From: Paenibacillus tritici
GTDB taxonomy: Bacteria > Bacillota > Bacilli > Paenibacillales > Paenibacillaceae
NCBI RefSeq assembly: GCF_013204885.1
Contig: NZ_JABMKX010000012.1
Coordinates: forward strand, 62,001 to 126,000
Length of the DNA stretch: 64,000 nt
Direction: 5' to 3'
Below, one piece after another: positions 26,091 to 35,733 of this stretch; the stretch's first letter is position 1; each line of letters begins with the position of its first letter. The notes under the pieces are model-generated. The model did no database searches, was not told the origin of the DNA, and worked only from the letters and a program-made list of their open reading frames with translations. The position numbers and the translations under genes were made by a program.

Positions 26091-27521
26091 TTATGCTTCT
26101 GCTGTGAATTGCCAAGCTGCCAGCTTAAACAAGCCTTTGCCGTCCGCGCCCGTGAATACCAGATAGAGTGTATGCACTCCTACGGCTCCATGAACTTCCG
26201 TCTTCAATTCTGTCCATTCTGCCCCGTTCGCGGCAGACACGGACAGCTTGCCGGCAAGCGGGCCAGCCGGGTCATCGAGATGCAGCTCCAGTACACCGCC
26301 GGCTTCAAGTCCCAGAACCGAAGCCTGGAACGTCTCTGCTCCCCGGCTTCCGAAGTCCACTCCGGATAATCCGATCCAGCCGCCATTCTCTATATCCGTT
26401 ACGATCTGTTCTCCTCCGGCAGTGAGGGATGCGGTCTTCACCCCTGCGCTCCAGCCCATCGTCGCCGCCGGAATACGTTCATACGGGTTCAGTGTGCCAA
26501 GCTGCTGCACGCCCTCATAGTCCGCATGAATCTCCTGAATGGAACCGTCCTCATGATGAGTCAGCCGGTTAAGATGCGTGGAGCGGTAGCCGTTGGCAAT
26601 CCCTTCGGCCTTGGACAAGGTCTGGGCGTGGTAAGCAATATACCAGCTGTCATGAAATTCAAACACCGCATGGTGGTTGTTCCCGGAGACTCCGAAGAAA
26701 TGCCCCGGATTCTTCAGGATCGTCCGCTGATAACTCCAGGGACCCATGGGACTGTCGCTCGTCATATAGGCGATCTCTCCCGCCGGAGGGCTGCCCTCCG
26801 GGCGTTCCCCGTCATAGAAGTTCGAGCAGTAGGTATAGTAGTAGACACCGTTCCACTTATGAATCCCGGCATCCTCGAACATGAACGGGGCTGGAATTAC
26901 TTCAGCAGTACCCACTACGCTGGTCATATCCTCACCCAGCCTCATCACCCGGGCGGTGCCCGGCTCTGCGAACTGCCCTTCCGGGACACCGCCTCCGAAG
27001 TAAATATAGCCCTTGCCGTCGTCATCGACCAGAACGGCCGGGTCGAATAGCCAGGTCACATCCTCCACCCCAGGCGTGGAGCGCAGAATCAGCGCTTCCC
27101 CGATAGGGTCAACCCATGGCCCCACCGGACTGTCACTGGAGAGAACCCCAATCCCGCTGGCATTATTGGCGAAGTACAGGAAGAACTGGTCCTTGCCGCC
27201 AATCACCTTATGAACCGCTGCCGGTGCCCAGGACTGGGTAGCCCACTTCGCGGCGCCTTCGGGTCCGGCCACGGCAATCGCGCCATGATCGGTCCAGTTG
27301 ACCAGGTCGGCGGAGGAGATGACTGTAATGGTATTGATGCTGCTGTAAGAGTTCTCTTTCACCACGCCGCTCTCATCATACTCCAGCGCGTCGTTGGTCA
27401 TGTACAGGTAGACTCTGTCGCCGAATACCAGGGCATAAGGGTCGGCTCCGTATCTGTGTGCTACCAGCGGATTGCCGCTTGGCGGTACCTTGCCTGTAGC
27501 CTGCTTCAATTGAGTTGTCAT
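26091..27521 (-). CDS. GH43 arabinofuranosidase-like enzyme with CBM6-like module
   Basis: A 476-residue enzyme: GH43 propeller (about 15-330) with the base Asp in YGADPYALVFGDRVYLYM, the modulator Asp in LFDPAVLVDDDGKGYIYF and the acid Glu in MFEDAGIHKWNGVYYYTY. A CBM6-like beta-sandwich (about 350-475; GWIGLSGVDFG and VLELHLDDP) follows. This layout is known from arabinoxylan arabinofuranohydrolases such as Bacillus XynD, but here without a signal peptide. It would remove arabinose side chains from imported oligosaccharides. Lies 44 nt after the GH10 gene and 23 nt before the next GH43 start. Confidence 0.85.
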   Translation of the reverse strand: MTTQLKQATGKVPPSGNPLVAHRYGADPYALVFGDRVYLYMTNDALEYDESGVVKENSYSSINTITVISSADLVNWTDHGAIAVAGPEGAAKWATQSWAPAAVHKVIGGKDQFFLYFANNASGIGVLSSDSPVGPWVDPIGEALILRSTPGVEDVTWLFDPAVLVDDDGKGYIYFGGGVPEGQFAEPGTARVMRLGEDMTSVVGTAEVIPAPFMFEDAGIHKWNGVYYYTYCSNFYDGERPEGSPPAGEIAYMTSDSPMGPWSYQRTILKNPGHFFGVSGNNHHAVFEFHDSWYIAYHAQTLSKAEGIANGYRSTHLNRLTHHEDGSIQEIHADYEGVQQLGTLNPYERIPAATMGWSAGVKTASLTAGGEQIVTDIENGGWIGLSGVDFGSRGAETFQASVLGLEAGGVLELHLDDPAGPLAGKLSVSAANGAEWTELKTEVHGAVGVHTLYLVFTGADGKGLFKLAAWQFTAEA

Positions 27522-27565
27522 TTGATTCCCTCCAGATATAATAAGGTGTCCAGCTTACAATAATA

Positions 27566-28585
27566 TTAGGATTGCGTTGCCGTCAGACCGGCCAGCCGTG
27601 TGAATGAAGCCTTGGGCTGCTTCTGCTCGTCGAATAGGAACGGCCAGTTCTTGCGTCCGCGGACCGGGAAGCCGTCCAGCCAGGTATAATCATCGGCCAC
27701 ACCCCAGAAGGTCACCGAATCAATAGAATCTTTGAATTCCAGCAGAAGGGCGAAGATTTCGGCATAACGCTCCTCCTGGAGCTTCAGCATTTCAGCTGTT
27801 GGCGCTTTCAAATCTGTGCGTTTGTCGTCATGACGGAACACGGAGAGATCCAGCTCGGTAATGTGAATCTTCAGCCCGAGCGACGCATACAGCTTAAGCG
27901 CATTGCGGATTTCCTCAATGGAAGGGCCGTAGATATTCCAATGTCCCTGCATTCCAATCCCGTGAATCGGCGTATTCTGATCGAGCAGGCTGCGGACCAG
28001 CTTGTGGATTTTGACGCTTTTGACAGGATCGGTCTCATTATAGTCGTTGTAGAACAGAAGCGCGTCAGGGTCCGCCTGATGTGCCATCTCAAAAGCCTGG
28101 TGGAGATAATCCTCGCCGATCATCTCCAGCCAGCGGGTCTCCCGCAGATATTGATCGGATTTATCCTCAATCGCTTCATTCACCACATCCCAGGCGTAGG
28201 CCCGTCCCCGGTAACGTCCCACTACCGTGTTGATGTGAGTCTGCAGGCGGGCCAGTAATTCCTCCCGGCTGCAAGGGCCGCCCTCTGCATTCCGGAACAT
28301 CCAGTCGCCTGTCTGATTATGCCATAGAAGCGTATGTCCCCGGACGCCGATTCCATGCGCCTCTGCGAATTCAAAGATACGGTCCGCAGCATCGAAGGTA
28401 TAGCTCCCTTCCTCCGGCTGAACCTCTACCGGCTTCATTTCATTCTCGGCAGTAATGCTGTTGTAATGCTTGGCAATGAATGAACCCTGAGTAGATATAA
28501 TGCCAGTACTGACGGCAGCCCCTATCTTGAAGGCATCCCGGAACATTTCATGTAATGCAGGAATTTCGCTGCTGGCTTGCTTCAT
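27566..28585 (-). CDS. Intracellular GH10 endo-1,4-beta-xylanase
   Basis: A 339-residue single-domain GH10 enzyme. Conserved features are GAAVSTGIIS, ENEMKP, HTLLWHNQ, the acid/base Glu137 in WDVVNEAI and the nucleophile Glu244 in HITELD. No signal peptide or binding module, as in intracellular GH10 enzymes that cut short (methylglucurono)xylo-oligosaccharides after import (family knowledge from Paenibacillus and Geobacillus). It sits after the response regulator and before two GH43 genes. A separate cre-bearing promoter seems to lie just upstream. No alpha-glucuronidase (GH67/GH115) is visible in the window. Confidence 0.95.
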   Translation of the reverse strand: MKQASSEIPALHEMFRDAFKIGAAVSTGIISTQGSFIAKHYNSITAENEMKPVEVQPEEGSYTFDAADRIFEFAEAHGIGVRGHTLLWHNQTGDWMFRNAEGGPCSREELLARLQTHINTVVGRYRGRAYAWDVVNEAIEDKSDQYLRETRWLEMIGEDYLHQAFEMAHQADPDALLFYNDYNETDPVKSVKIHKLVRSLLDQNTPIHGIGMQGHWNIYGPSIEEIRNALKLYASLGLKIHITELDLSVFRHDDKRTDLKAPTAEMLKLQEERYAEIFALLLEFKDSIDSVTFWGVADDYTWLDGFPVRGRKNWPFLFDEQKQPKASFTRLAGLTATQS

Positions 28586-28629
28586 CTTTTCTAACCTCCA
28601 TTGAATAGCAATTTTTGGACAGCTATCTC

Positions 28630-28665
28630 TATCATAACGTATTTGAATGCGTTTACCATCACCAT
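28630..28665 (-). promoter_or_regulatory. Internal promoter/cre-like site before the GH10 gene
   Basis: On the minus strand TGGTAAACGCATTCA (28658-28644) has one mismatch to the cre consensus WTGNAANCGNWNNCW, and TATGAT lies 16 bp beyond TGGTAA. The arrangement copies that in front of the operon's first gene (TTGTAAGCGCATTCT then TATAAT after 16 bp). It suggests a second, co-regulated promoter for the three hydrolase genes. Confidence 0.5.
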
Positions 28666-28701
28666 AGTAAAGACTTGGACCCTAATAAATAAATGGATAC
28701 C

Positions 28702-30222
28702 CTAGCCTTGTTCAGATTGGGCCTGTTCCCGGAATGCCACCGGCTTAAGTGCCGTCCGCTTCTCGAACTCTCTCAGGAAATGATGATAGTGCACATACCC
28801 CACACTCTCCACAATACTTCTGACGGTGTCGTGAGTTTCAATTAACCGCTTCTTGGCTGCTTCTATGCGCAGATTGTGAATGTACTCCAGAATGCTGATC
28901 CCGTGCTTTTTGATGAAGGCCTGACCCAGGTACACCGGATTGATATAGAAATGCTCGGCAACCTCTTTGACAGTCAAATGCCTGGAATAATGATCCCTCA
29001 AGAAGCATTCTACGCGGATAAGCGGGTGCTCGGAGTTACGTTCCTTGTGCTGCCGGATAGAATTCATACAGGTTATAAGTGCGCTCTGCAGGGTGGCCTG
29101 CAGGGATTCCAGCGATTTGGGCTCCGTTCGGAAAAAATCCAGCGAGCCGATCCACGGATCATCCGCTCCGCCGAATTCCTTCAGCAGCTCCATGCTTCTC
29201 AGCATGATATCCATGCTCGTCATCTGCACGACTCCCGGATCTGTCCGGTTCTCCTTGAACATGCTGAACATCTCGTTCAGCTTCTCCAGAACCTTCTGCT
29301 CATTCAGCCGTTCCACAGCGCTGATCATTTCCTCAATCAACTCCGTGGCCGGGAGATTGTAATTCACCTGACCCTCGCCTTCGATAGCCGAATCCAGCGG
29401 ACCATAGCCGCCCGAATAGAAATAATGGCGGGCCGCAGCTCCTGCCGCTTCCCTGTAGGAGACAGGCAGCTCGCGCAGGGACCGCACACTTGGCCCGATG
29501 CTGACGGAGCCCTTCACGCCGATGCGGGTCAGCCCGGCGTATAGCTGCTCCGCCAGCCCGGCCGCCCCGGCCGAGCTCTCCACCACCAGTCCGGCCTGGT
29601 CGCCGGGCAGGTCAATGAACAGGGCACCTGCCGGTCCGGCCAGCTCCCGGCACAGCTCTGTGATAGTGCTGCTATGGCCCTCCACATGCAGATACGTCCA
29701 GCCCGTGACGGTCTCATCCAGACGGTCCATCTGCTCGGCCGCCTCCTCTTCAGGCTCGGCCCAGTGACCCTCAAGCATACGCGCAATCGCGAGCGGCAGC
29801 AGCCGGCTCTCCAGCATACTCTGCTGCATCCTCTGCTTAACGCGCAGCTCCAGCTCATCCGTAATGTCTGTAAGTATTTTATCCCACTCGGCCTCAACGA
29901 CCGGCTTCAGCAGATAGTGTCTTACCCCGTAACGAATGGCCGTTCTGGCATATTCAAATTCACCGTAGCCGCTGAGCACGATGAAGATCGGCTGCTCCAT
30001 CTGCAGGCTGCGCACGCGCCCTATCAGCTCCAGCCCGTCAATCTCGGGCATACGAATATCGGTAATCACCAGATCCGGCGAGTTGTGAATAATCGCAGCC
30101 AGCGCTTCTTCCCCATTCTCACAGGCTCCGCAGATTTCGAAGCCCAGCTCCTCCCAATCCGTCTGCGTCCGTAATCCTTCTAATGCAATGATTTCATCAT
30201 CGGCAAGTACCACTTTATACAT
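28702..30222 (-). CDS. Response regulator, YesN type (second of two)
   Basis: A 506-residue regulator: receiver domain (about 1-120) with the intact pocket LADDE, acceptor Asp55 in ITDIRMP, Ser in LSGYGEF and Lys in LLKP. A long middle region (about 130-390) resembles other YesN proteins, and a C-terminal AraC double helix-turn-helix follows (about 405-500; FYINPVYLGQAFIKKHGISI). The ATG overlaps the kinase gene by 8 nt, so this is the regulator translated together with the YesM-type kinase. A second YesN-type gene stands on the other side of that kinase. Confidence 0.93.
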   Translation of the reverse strand: MYKVVLADDEIIALEGLRTQTDWEELGFEICGACENGEEALAAIIHNSPDLVITDIRMPEIDGLELIGRVRSLQMEQPIFIVLSGYGEFEYARTAIRYGVRHYLLKPVVEAEWDKILTDITDELELRVKQRMQQSMLESRLLPLAIARMLEGHWAEPEEEAAEQMDRLDETVTGWTYLHVEGHSSTITELCRELAGPAGALFIDLPGDQAGLVVESSAGAAGLAEQLYAGLTRIGVKGSVSIGPSVRSLRELPVSYREAAGAAARHYFYSGGYGPLDSAIEGEGQVNYNLPATELIEEMISAVERLNEQKVLEKLNEMFSMFKENRTDPGVVQMTSMDIMLRSMELLKEFGGADDPWIGSLDFFRTEPKSLESLQATLQSALITCMNSIRQHKERNSEHPLIRVECFLRDHYSRHLTVKEVAEHFYINPVYLGQAFIKKHGISILEYIHNLRIEAAKKRLIETHDTVRSIVESVGYVHYHHFLREFEKRTALKPVAFREQAQSEQG

Positions 30223-32023
30223 GAGATCCCTCCCCTATTGGAACCAGGCTCAAGTCCTCAGGAATCCGGATGGTAATGACCGTCTGTTCATATTCGGTGC
30301 TCTCAATGTTGAACACGGCTCTGCCGTCAAAGTACAACATCAAACGTTTATACACATTGCGAAGCCCGACATTTTGCCCGGAATCCTGCTCCGTCTCCAG
30401 ATGGGACCTGATCCATTCCAGCTTCTCCTTCTCGATTCCCTTGCCATTGTCCGTCACTACGATCACGAGACCTGCATCATCCCTCGCAGCGGACACATGA
30501 ATTTCCCTTGCCCATTTGACCGACTGCAGGCCATGCTTGCAGGAATTCTCCACCAGTGCCTGTATACTCATCTTGGGAATCCGGCAGTTCAGCACCTCCG
30601 GCTCAATATCCAGCACATATGAGAACCGGTTCTGGAAGCGGAACTTCTCAATCTGCAGATACATCTCGATAAAAGAGACTTCTTCCTCGACAGTAATAAG
30701 GTCATCCTTCCAGCTTAACAGCCTGCGCATAATCAGCGCCAGATTGCGGATGACATCCGTCACTTGTTCATACTTATATTTCTTGCAAATGACCAATATG
30801 GCATTCAGCGTATTGAAGAGGAAGTGGGGGTCTACCTGGCTCTCCAGATATTTCAGCTCCGCCCGTACCCGTTCAAGCTCCAGGTCCTTCTTCTGAATCT
30901 CCAGCTTATAGACATCATTGATCAGATTGCGGATTTTCCCGGTCATGAGATTGAAGCTGCGGATCAGTCCGCCAATCTCATCCTTACCCTCATACATATC
31001 AATGCTCTCGAACTGTTCATATTTGACCAGCTTCATGTGCTTGTACAGCAGTCTAACCCGCAGATTATAGGATCTTATAATGACAATCATGAGCAGGGTA
31101 GGGAGGATGATGGTCAAAAGGGCAAGAATGAGCGACAGCCGGAGTGCCCGGCTCATCTCGGAATTGGGCTCCCGGCCTTCCGGCGTGCCGACCAGCCGCC
31201 AGCCCTTGGTATAGACTGCACTGCTGAGCGTACGGACAATCTGCTTGGATGGCTGATCCAGGCTCATGTCAGCATTCAGCAGGGCATTGGCATCCATTGA
31301 GTAGAAGGAACGCCCCGAGGCCAGCACGATCCGGTTCTTCTCATCCAGCAGCTTGAAGTCCAGATAATCACGCTCCTTCTGGAACAGCTCCTGCACACTG
31401 TTCAGCCGCAGATCAATCCGCAAATACTTATCATAGGGCTGGCCCGTAAAGTTATCCAGCTTGCGGATCAGGCTGACGAACACCTCCTGCTGCGGCGGAT
31501 TCAGCGGATTGGTTCCCTGATAAGAGGTCAGCAGTACCTTGTCTGCGCTGCCGGCTATCCGGCGGTACCATTCACTCTGCTTATCCTTCTCCGACAGAAT
31601 GAAATAGCTGCTGCCATTCTGGATCGTCGGATTGGACGTATAGACGCCCATCCAGTGAATATAGGAGTGCAGATTGCTGTACTGCAGCAGCTTGTCCTTG
31701 AGAAAATCGTTATAGGCATCATAATAAGCCTCATTATCCGGGTAGGCGTAATCCATCATCTCCATATAGGGGCGGTCGGCGGCCACCGTATTGCTGATCG
31801 CCACACATTCATTCACGATCTGCATCAGATCATAGACCACCCGGTCTACCGAAATCCCCAGATTCTCCCGCTCCCGTACTTCCACGTTGCGGCTGATCTG
31901 TACATAAAAAAGGGCGTTGATACTAAGTATGGGGACGAGAACACACAGTAAGTAGATAAACAAAAACTTGTATTTGAGCGGAATATCATTGATGAAGGCA
32001 GACGGCTTCCGTGTATGCTTCAT
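30215..32023 (-). CDS. Sensor histidine kinase, YesM type
   Basis: A 602-residue membrane kinase. A transmembrane helix near 20-42, an extracellular sensor (about 43-295), a second helix (about 298-320) and a HAMP-like region are followed by a His_kinase domain with the acceptor His in ESQVDPHFLFNTLN (about residue 397) and an ATPase domain with VENSCKHG (N box) and VTDNGKGI (G1). Belongs to the YesM/LytS-like family that senses oligosaccharides or their loaded binding proteins. Lies between two YesN-type genes inside the xylan operon. Confidence 0.93.
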   Translation of the reverse strand: MKHTRKPSAFINDIPLKYKFLFIYLLCVLVPILSINALFYVQISRNVEVRERENLGISVDRVVYDLMQIVNECVAISNTVAADRPYMEMMDYAYPDNEAYYDAYNDFLKDKLLQYSNLHSYIHWMGVYTSNPTIQNGSSYFILSEKDKQSEWYRRIAGSADKVLLTSYQGTNPLNPPQQEVFVSLIRKLDNFTGQPYDKYLRIDLRLNSVQELFQKERDYLDFKLLDEKNRIVLASGRSFYSMDANALLNADMSLDQPSKQIVRTLSSAVYTKGWRLVGTPEGREPNSEMSRALRLSLILALLTIILPTLLMIVIIRSYNLRVRLLYKHMKLVKYEQFESIDMYEGKDEIGGLIRSFNLMTGKIRNLINDVYKLEIQKKDLELERVRAELKYLESQVDPHFLFNTLNAILVICKKYKYEQVTDVIRNLALIMRRLLSWKDDLITVEEEVSFIEMYLQIEKFRFQNRFSYVLDIEPEVLNCRIPKMSIQALVENSCKHGLQSVKWAREIHVSAARDDAGLVIVVTDNGKGIEKEKLEWIRSHLETEQDSGQNVGLRNVYKRLMLYFDGRAVFNIESTEYEQTVITIRIPEDLSLVPIGEGSHV

Positions 32024-32046
32024 GCAAGTCCCCTCCTCCCCCTGAT

Positions 32047-33579
32047 TTAGCTCTTCTTGTATACGGAAGGCGTAACGCCGTTAAGCGCCTTGAACTTGGC
32101 AGCGAACACATCCGCGTCCGAATAGCCTACTCTGCATGAGATATCGGTAATCCCCATATCGGTCCGGCGCAGCAGCTTCTTAGCCTCCTCAATGCGGAAT
32201 TCATGGAGATAGTCGTTAAAAGAGCTGCCGTAGTGCTTCTTGAACCGTTGTCCCAGGTAAGCGGAATTCACATGCAGATGCTTCGCAATATCCTGCAGCT
32301 TCAGCTTCTCCTGATAATGTCCGCGGACATACTCTATCGCAGCGGACACCATCTGATCCTCCTGCCTGCCGTCAGCCGCAGCAGCGAACCACTGCGCAGC
32401 CTCGCACAGCTCCTCCTCCGTCTGCCGCTCCAGCAGGGGCAGACAGCTGGCTGTATACCGGGACGGGAACCATTTCTTCACCCACTCGTCATAGTCTCCC
32501 CCTCTGGCGGTAATTTCACGAAGCAGCTCTGCTTTGATATTGGCCAGAAAGGCATCAATCCAGGAGCTTGAAGCAGCCTCTGCCGAGAAAATCCTGAACA
32601 CACCGCCAAGCTGCTCACTCAGGTGCTCAAGCTTCCCCTCAGTGACGGATTGCAGCAGCGATCTTCTCAGCTCTGCCGGAAGCAGCGCCATCTGAGTCTT
32701 ATCCTGTCTCCCGGAGATATCGGCTGTCTCGCCGCCGGAAGCCTCCGGCCTGCATAGTTCAGCAGCCAGCGCTTCCTGGTAAGCCGTGTTCAGCGCTTCC
32801 GGTCCTTGATGCTGACAGCTTACCGTGAAGCAGACGGGAGTGCTGTACAACGGCCGTATCTCATCCATCCAGCTTGCGAGCATATCCGGGTCAAGCGCCG
32901 GTCCTGCCTGCGGGGATACGAGCAAATAGCCATGCTTCCCGCTTCCTGCCGTGAACGGATAGACCTTCAGGCTGCGCAGCGGCTCCTTCCCGTGCATGGC
33001 GGTAACCTGCTCACGCAGGTGAAGGCTGTCCGGCGCTGCTCCATGGACCAGTATACAGGATATCCGCGAGACGGGGGAGATTCCAAGACTCTTCAGCCCC
33101 TCCTCCCGCTCCTCATCCGTGTTCTCCCGCATCAGGAGCCGGGATACGAGATCCGCCTGCATCAGCGCCGACAGCGCTTCGCGCCGCGAAGACACCTTGC
33201 GCTCCATATGGATCTGGCCCGTTACCATCTGCAGCGCCTCCGTCAGCTCCTGCTCATCCAGCGGTTTGGTCAAATAGTTGGATACTCCGTATTTAAGCGC
33301 CCGCTTGGCATATTCAAAGTCGGCATAGCCGCTGAAAATAATAAACTTGGGCCGGTAATCGCTTTCAGAAGCTCTCCTGATCAGTTCAAGGCCGTCGATG
33401 ACCGGCATACGCACATCGGTTATCACCAGATCAGGACGGGTGCTGTGAATCAGCTCCAGCGCATCCTCCCCGTCCAGAGCTTCACCGCACACCTCAAAGT
33501 TTAATTTCTCCCAGTCTACCAGGAAGCGCAGCCCTTCCAGCATAAGCGGCTCATCATCGGCAAACAGTACCTTAAGCAT
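32047..33579 (-). CDS. Response regulator, YesN type (first of two)
   Basis: A 510-residue regulator with an intact receiver (FADDE, acceptor Asp55 in ITDVRMP, Ser in FSGYADF, Lys in LTKP), a central region of about 260 residues and a C-terminal AraC double helix-turn-helix (about 415-508; LHVNSAYLGQRFKKHYGSSF and ITDISCRVGYSDADVFAAKF). It lies 23 nt upstream of the kinase and 130 nt after the permeases, behind a hairpin. The operon thus encodes two complete YesN regulators for one visible kinase. Confidence 0.93.
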   Translation of the reverse strand: MLKVLFADDEPLMLEGLRFLVDWEKLNFEVCGEALDGEDALELIHSTRPDLVITDVRMPVIDGLELIRRASESDYRPKFIIFSGYADFEYAKRALKYGVSNYLTKPLDEQELTEALQMVTGQIHMERKVSSRREALSALMQADLVSRLLMRENTDEEREEGLKSLGISPVSRISCILVHGAAPDSLHLREQVTAMHGKEPLRSLKVYPFTAGSGKHGYLLVSPQAGPALDPDMLASWMDEIRPLYSTPVCFTVSCQHQGPEALNTAYQEALAAELCRPEASGGETADISGRQDKTQMALLPAELRRSLLQSVTEGKLEHLSEQLGGVFRIFSAEAASSSWIDAFLANIKAELLREITARGGDYDEWVKKWFPSRYTASCLPLLERQTEEELCEAAQWFAAAADGRQEDQMVSAAIEYVRGHYQEKLKLQDIAKHLHVNSAYLGQRFKKHYGSSFNDYLHEFRIEEAKKLLRRTDMGITDISCRVGYSDADVFAAKFKALNGVTPSVYKKS

Positions 33580-33642
33580 TGGATCACCCTCTTAATTTAA
33601 GTATTTTGAGTTCTGCAACGCTCACCAGTATGGAACAGGAGA

Positions 33643-33670
33643 AACCGCTTCGGCTGCACCCGAAACGGTT
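33643..33670 (-). terminator. Intercistronic hairpin between transporter and regulator genes
   Basis: AACCG-C-TTCGG pairs with CCGAA-A-CGGTT (10 pairs, one mismatch). It lies 40 nt after the permease stop codon and 64 nt before the regulator start, without a T-run. Likely lowers expression of the regulator genes relative to the transporter. Confidence 0.55.
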
Positions 33671-33709
33671 ATAGTATCCATATTTACCTTATATAATTCT
33701 ATATGACAA

Positions 33710-34621
33710 TTATTCTTTTACACTTCCCAGGTTCAATCCTACCACGAAATACTTCTGCAAGAAAGGGTAGACGAACAGAATCGGAACAGCGGTCACGATC
33801 GTAATCGCGGAACGCATGGAAGCCGGAGTCACCAGCGACTGTACCTGATTGTTCTGACCTCCTGCAAGCATCGAAGGATCATTGTTCGCACTCATGATCG
33901 AGCCCAGCATCTTCATCATTTCATATTGCAGGGTGCTCAGCTTGATATCCGAAGAAGCATAGAGGAACGTGTCAAACCAGGAGTTCCACGAGCCCACGGC
34001 GATGAACAAAGCAACCGTTGCCAGTACCGGCGTACACAGCGGGAAGATGATTTTCCAGAAAATCCGGAATTCCCCCGCCCCGTCAATCTTCGCCGATTCA
34101 GTCAGACTGAACGGAAGACCGCGGATATACGTCCGCATGATAATCAGGTTGAACGCGCTGACCAGACTTGGAAGGATATAGACCATGAAGTTATGCAGCA
34201 GGCCCATATTCTTGATCAGGAAGTAGTTCGGAATCAGCCCGGCATTGAAATACATGGTCAGGATGAACAGCAGGCCGATCTTTTTGCGGAAAATATATTG
34301 CGGCTGCGCCAGTGCATACGCAAGCATCGTCGTAAGGAATACACCGAACACCGTTGAGATTATAGTACGGGATACCGAGATAAATGCGGCATGATAGATC
34401 GTTCCGGATATAAAGACCGCCCGGTAATTCTCCAGCGTCCATTCGCGGGGCCAGAGATAGATTCCGCCTGCAAGCGTGTCACTGCCGTCATTGAAGGATA
34501 CCGCCAGCGTCTGGAGGAACGGATAGAGCGTGACAGTAACCACAAAGAGCATAAATATCGTGTTGAATGTATGAAAAACAACCGGCTCAATCCGGCCTGA
34601 ACCTTTGGTCACAGCTTTCAT
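33710..34621 (-). CDS. Sugar ABC transporter permease (YtcP/LplC type)
   Basis: A 303-residue permease with six helices, a coupling loop near 186-206 (TESAKIDGAGEFRIFWKIIF) and the typical C-terminus KYFVVGLNLGSVKE. Forms the channel with the LplB-type protein encoded 14 nt upstream. Third gene of the operon that also encodes the GH10 and two GH43 enzymes, so it most likely imports (arabino)xylo-oligosaccharides; related Paenibacillus loci import aldouronates. Confidence 0.93.
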   Translation of the reverse strand: MKAVTKGSGRIEPVVFHTFNTIFMLFVVTVTLYPFLQTLAVSFNDGSDTLAGGIYLWPREWTLENYRAVFISGTIYHAAFISVSRTIISTVFGVFLTTMLAYALAQPQYIFRKKIGLLFILTMYFNAGLIPNYFLIKNMGLLHNFMVYILPSLVSAFNLIIMRTYIRGLPFSLTESAKIDGAGEFRIFWKIIFPLCTPVLATVALFIAVGSWNSWFDTFLYASSDIKLSTLQYEMMKMLGSIMSANNDPSMLAGGQNNQVQSLVTPASMRSAITIVTAVPILFVYPFLQKYFVVGLNLGSVKE

Positions 34622-34635
34622 ATGGGCTTCCTCCT

Positions 34636-35622
34636 CTATAGTAATCGCTCTTCGCCGAGGCGTTTTGCGACATTGTTTGCGATGAGTACGAGAATGACAC
34701 TGACAATCGTTTTGAAGATCCCCGCCGCTGTAGCCAGAGAGTAGTTACCCATGGCCAGACCATACTTCACTACAAAGATATCAATCGTTTGTGAGTAGTC
34801 CACAGTAAGTCCGTTGCCCAGCAAATATTGAAGCTCGAAGCCGGCATCCAGAATATGTCCAATGTTCATAATCAGCAAAATCACGAAGGTAGCTTTAATT
34901 CCCGGAAGCGTGATATAACGCATCTTTTGAAAACGCTTGGCGCCGTCAATGGACGCTGCCTCATACAGGGAAGGATCAATGGAGGTAATGGCAGCCAGAT
35001 AGATGATCGTACCCCAGCCCACCTCTTTCCACACGTTCGACGCCCCGATAATTCCCCAGAAGTATTTCCCTTCACTGAGCCACATAATCGGTTCTTGAAT
35101 CAGGTGAAGCTTCATTAAGACGACATTGACAATCCCGCCATCAATGGAGAGCGAAGTGGAGACAATCCCTGCTGCGATAACCATGGACAGAAAGTGCGGC
35201 AGATAGGAAATGGACTGAACCGCACGCTTGAAGAACTTGAGCTTAATCTCATTCAGCAGCAGAGCCAGACCAATAGCGGTAACCGTACCAAGTACAAGGT
35301 TAATAAAACTCATGGCAATGGTGTTGCGCAGTACCAGCAGAAAGGTATCATCGGAAAATAAGAATTTGAACTGCTGCAGGCCTACCCATTCCTGCTGGCC
35401 GAAGGACACCGCCGGGCGGTAATTCTGAAAGGCCATGAGCCAGCCCCAAATGGGAACATAGTTGAAGATAATCAGATATAGTGCGATGGGCACAGACATG
35501 AAAATAAGCTGTTTTTGTGTTTTCAGTGTTTTCCAGCTGAGTTCCACACCGATTTCCGGATCGATTTTGCTTTTTCGGGTCTTTGGTTTTTTGACCTGTT
35601 TGTCCAGTACGGCATCAGACAT
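34636..35622 (-). CDS. Sugar ABC transporter permease (LplB type)
   Basis: A 328-residue permease with a 45-residue basic N-terminus, six helices and a coupling loop near 212-232 (YEAASIDGAKRFQKMRYITL). LplB branch. Second gene of the operon, 111 nt after the binding-protein gene and separated from it by a strong hairpin. Together with the YtcP-type permease it makes the membrane channel of the xylo-oligosaccharide importer. Confidence 0.93.
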   Translation of the reverse strand: MSDAVLDKQVKKPKTRKSKIDPEIGVELSWKTLKTQKQLIFMSVPIALYLIIFNYVPIWGWLMAFQNYRPAVSFGQQEWVGLQQFKFLFSDDTFLLVLRNTIAMSFINLVLGTVTAIGLALLLNEIKLKFFKRAVQSISYLPHFLSMVIAAGIVSTSLSIDGGIVNVVLMKLHLIQEPIMWLSEGKYFWGIIGASNVWKEVGWGTIIYLAAITSIDPSLYEAASIDGAKRFQKMRYITLPGIKATFVILLIMNIGHILDAGFELQYLLGNGLTVDYSQTIDIFVVKYGLAMGNYSLATAAGIFKTIVSVILVLIANNVAKRLGEERLL

Positions 35623-35688
35623 GTTGTATTCCCTCCTGTAAAAGTCATTCTCTCCAAGTTGTCCTATTCACGCAGTCCTATTTAGGAA

Positions 35689-35713
35689 GAGCGGGAAATC
35701 GCATTTCCCGCTC
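35689..35713 (-). terminator. Strong intercistronic hairpin behind the binding-protein gene
   Basis: A perfect 11-bp stem, GAGCGGGAAAT-GCG-ATTTCCCGCTC on the minus strand, 20 nt after the stop codon of the lipoprotein. It is followed by TTCCTA, not a long T-run, so it probably gives partial termination or protects the upstream mRNA and raises the share of binding protein. Confidence 0.75.
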
Positions 35714-35733
35714 CTGTTTCTATATGGAATGGT

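Noticed and set aside
26068..26115. ATG start at 26115 for the GH43 gene
   Set aside because: It would overlap the upstream gene; the TTG at 26067 has AAGGAGG at good spacing and starts at the domain.
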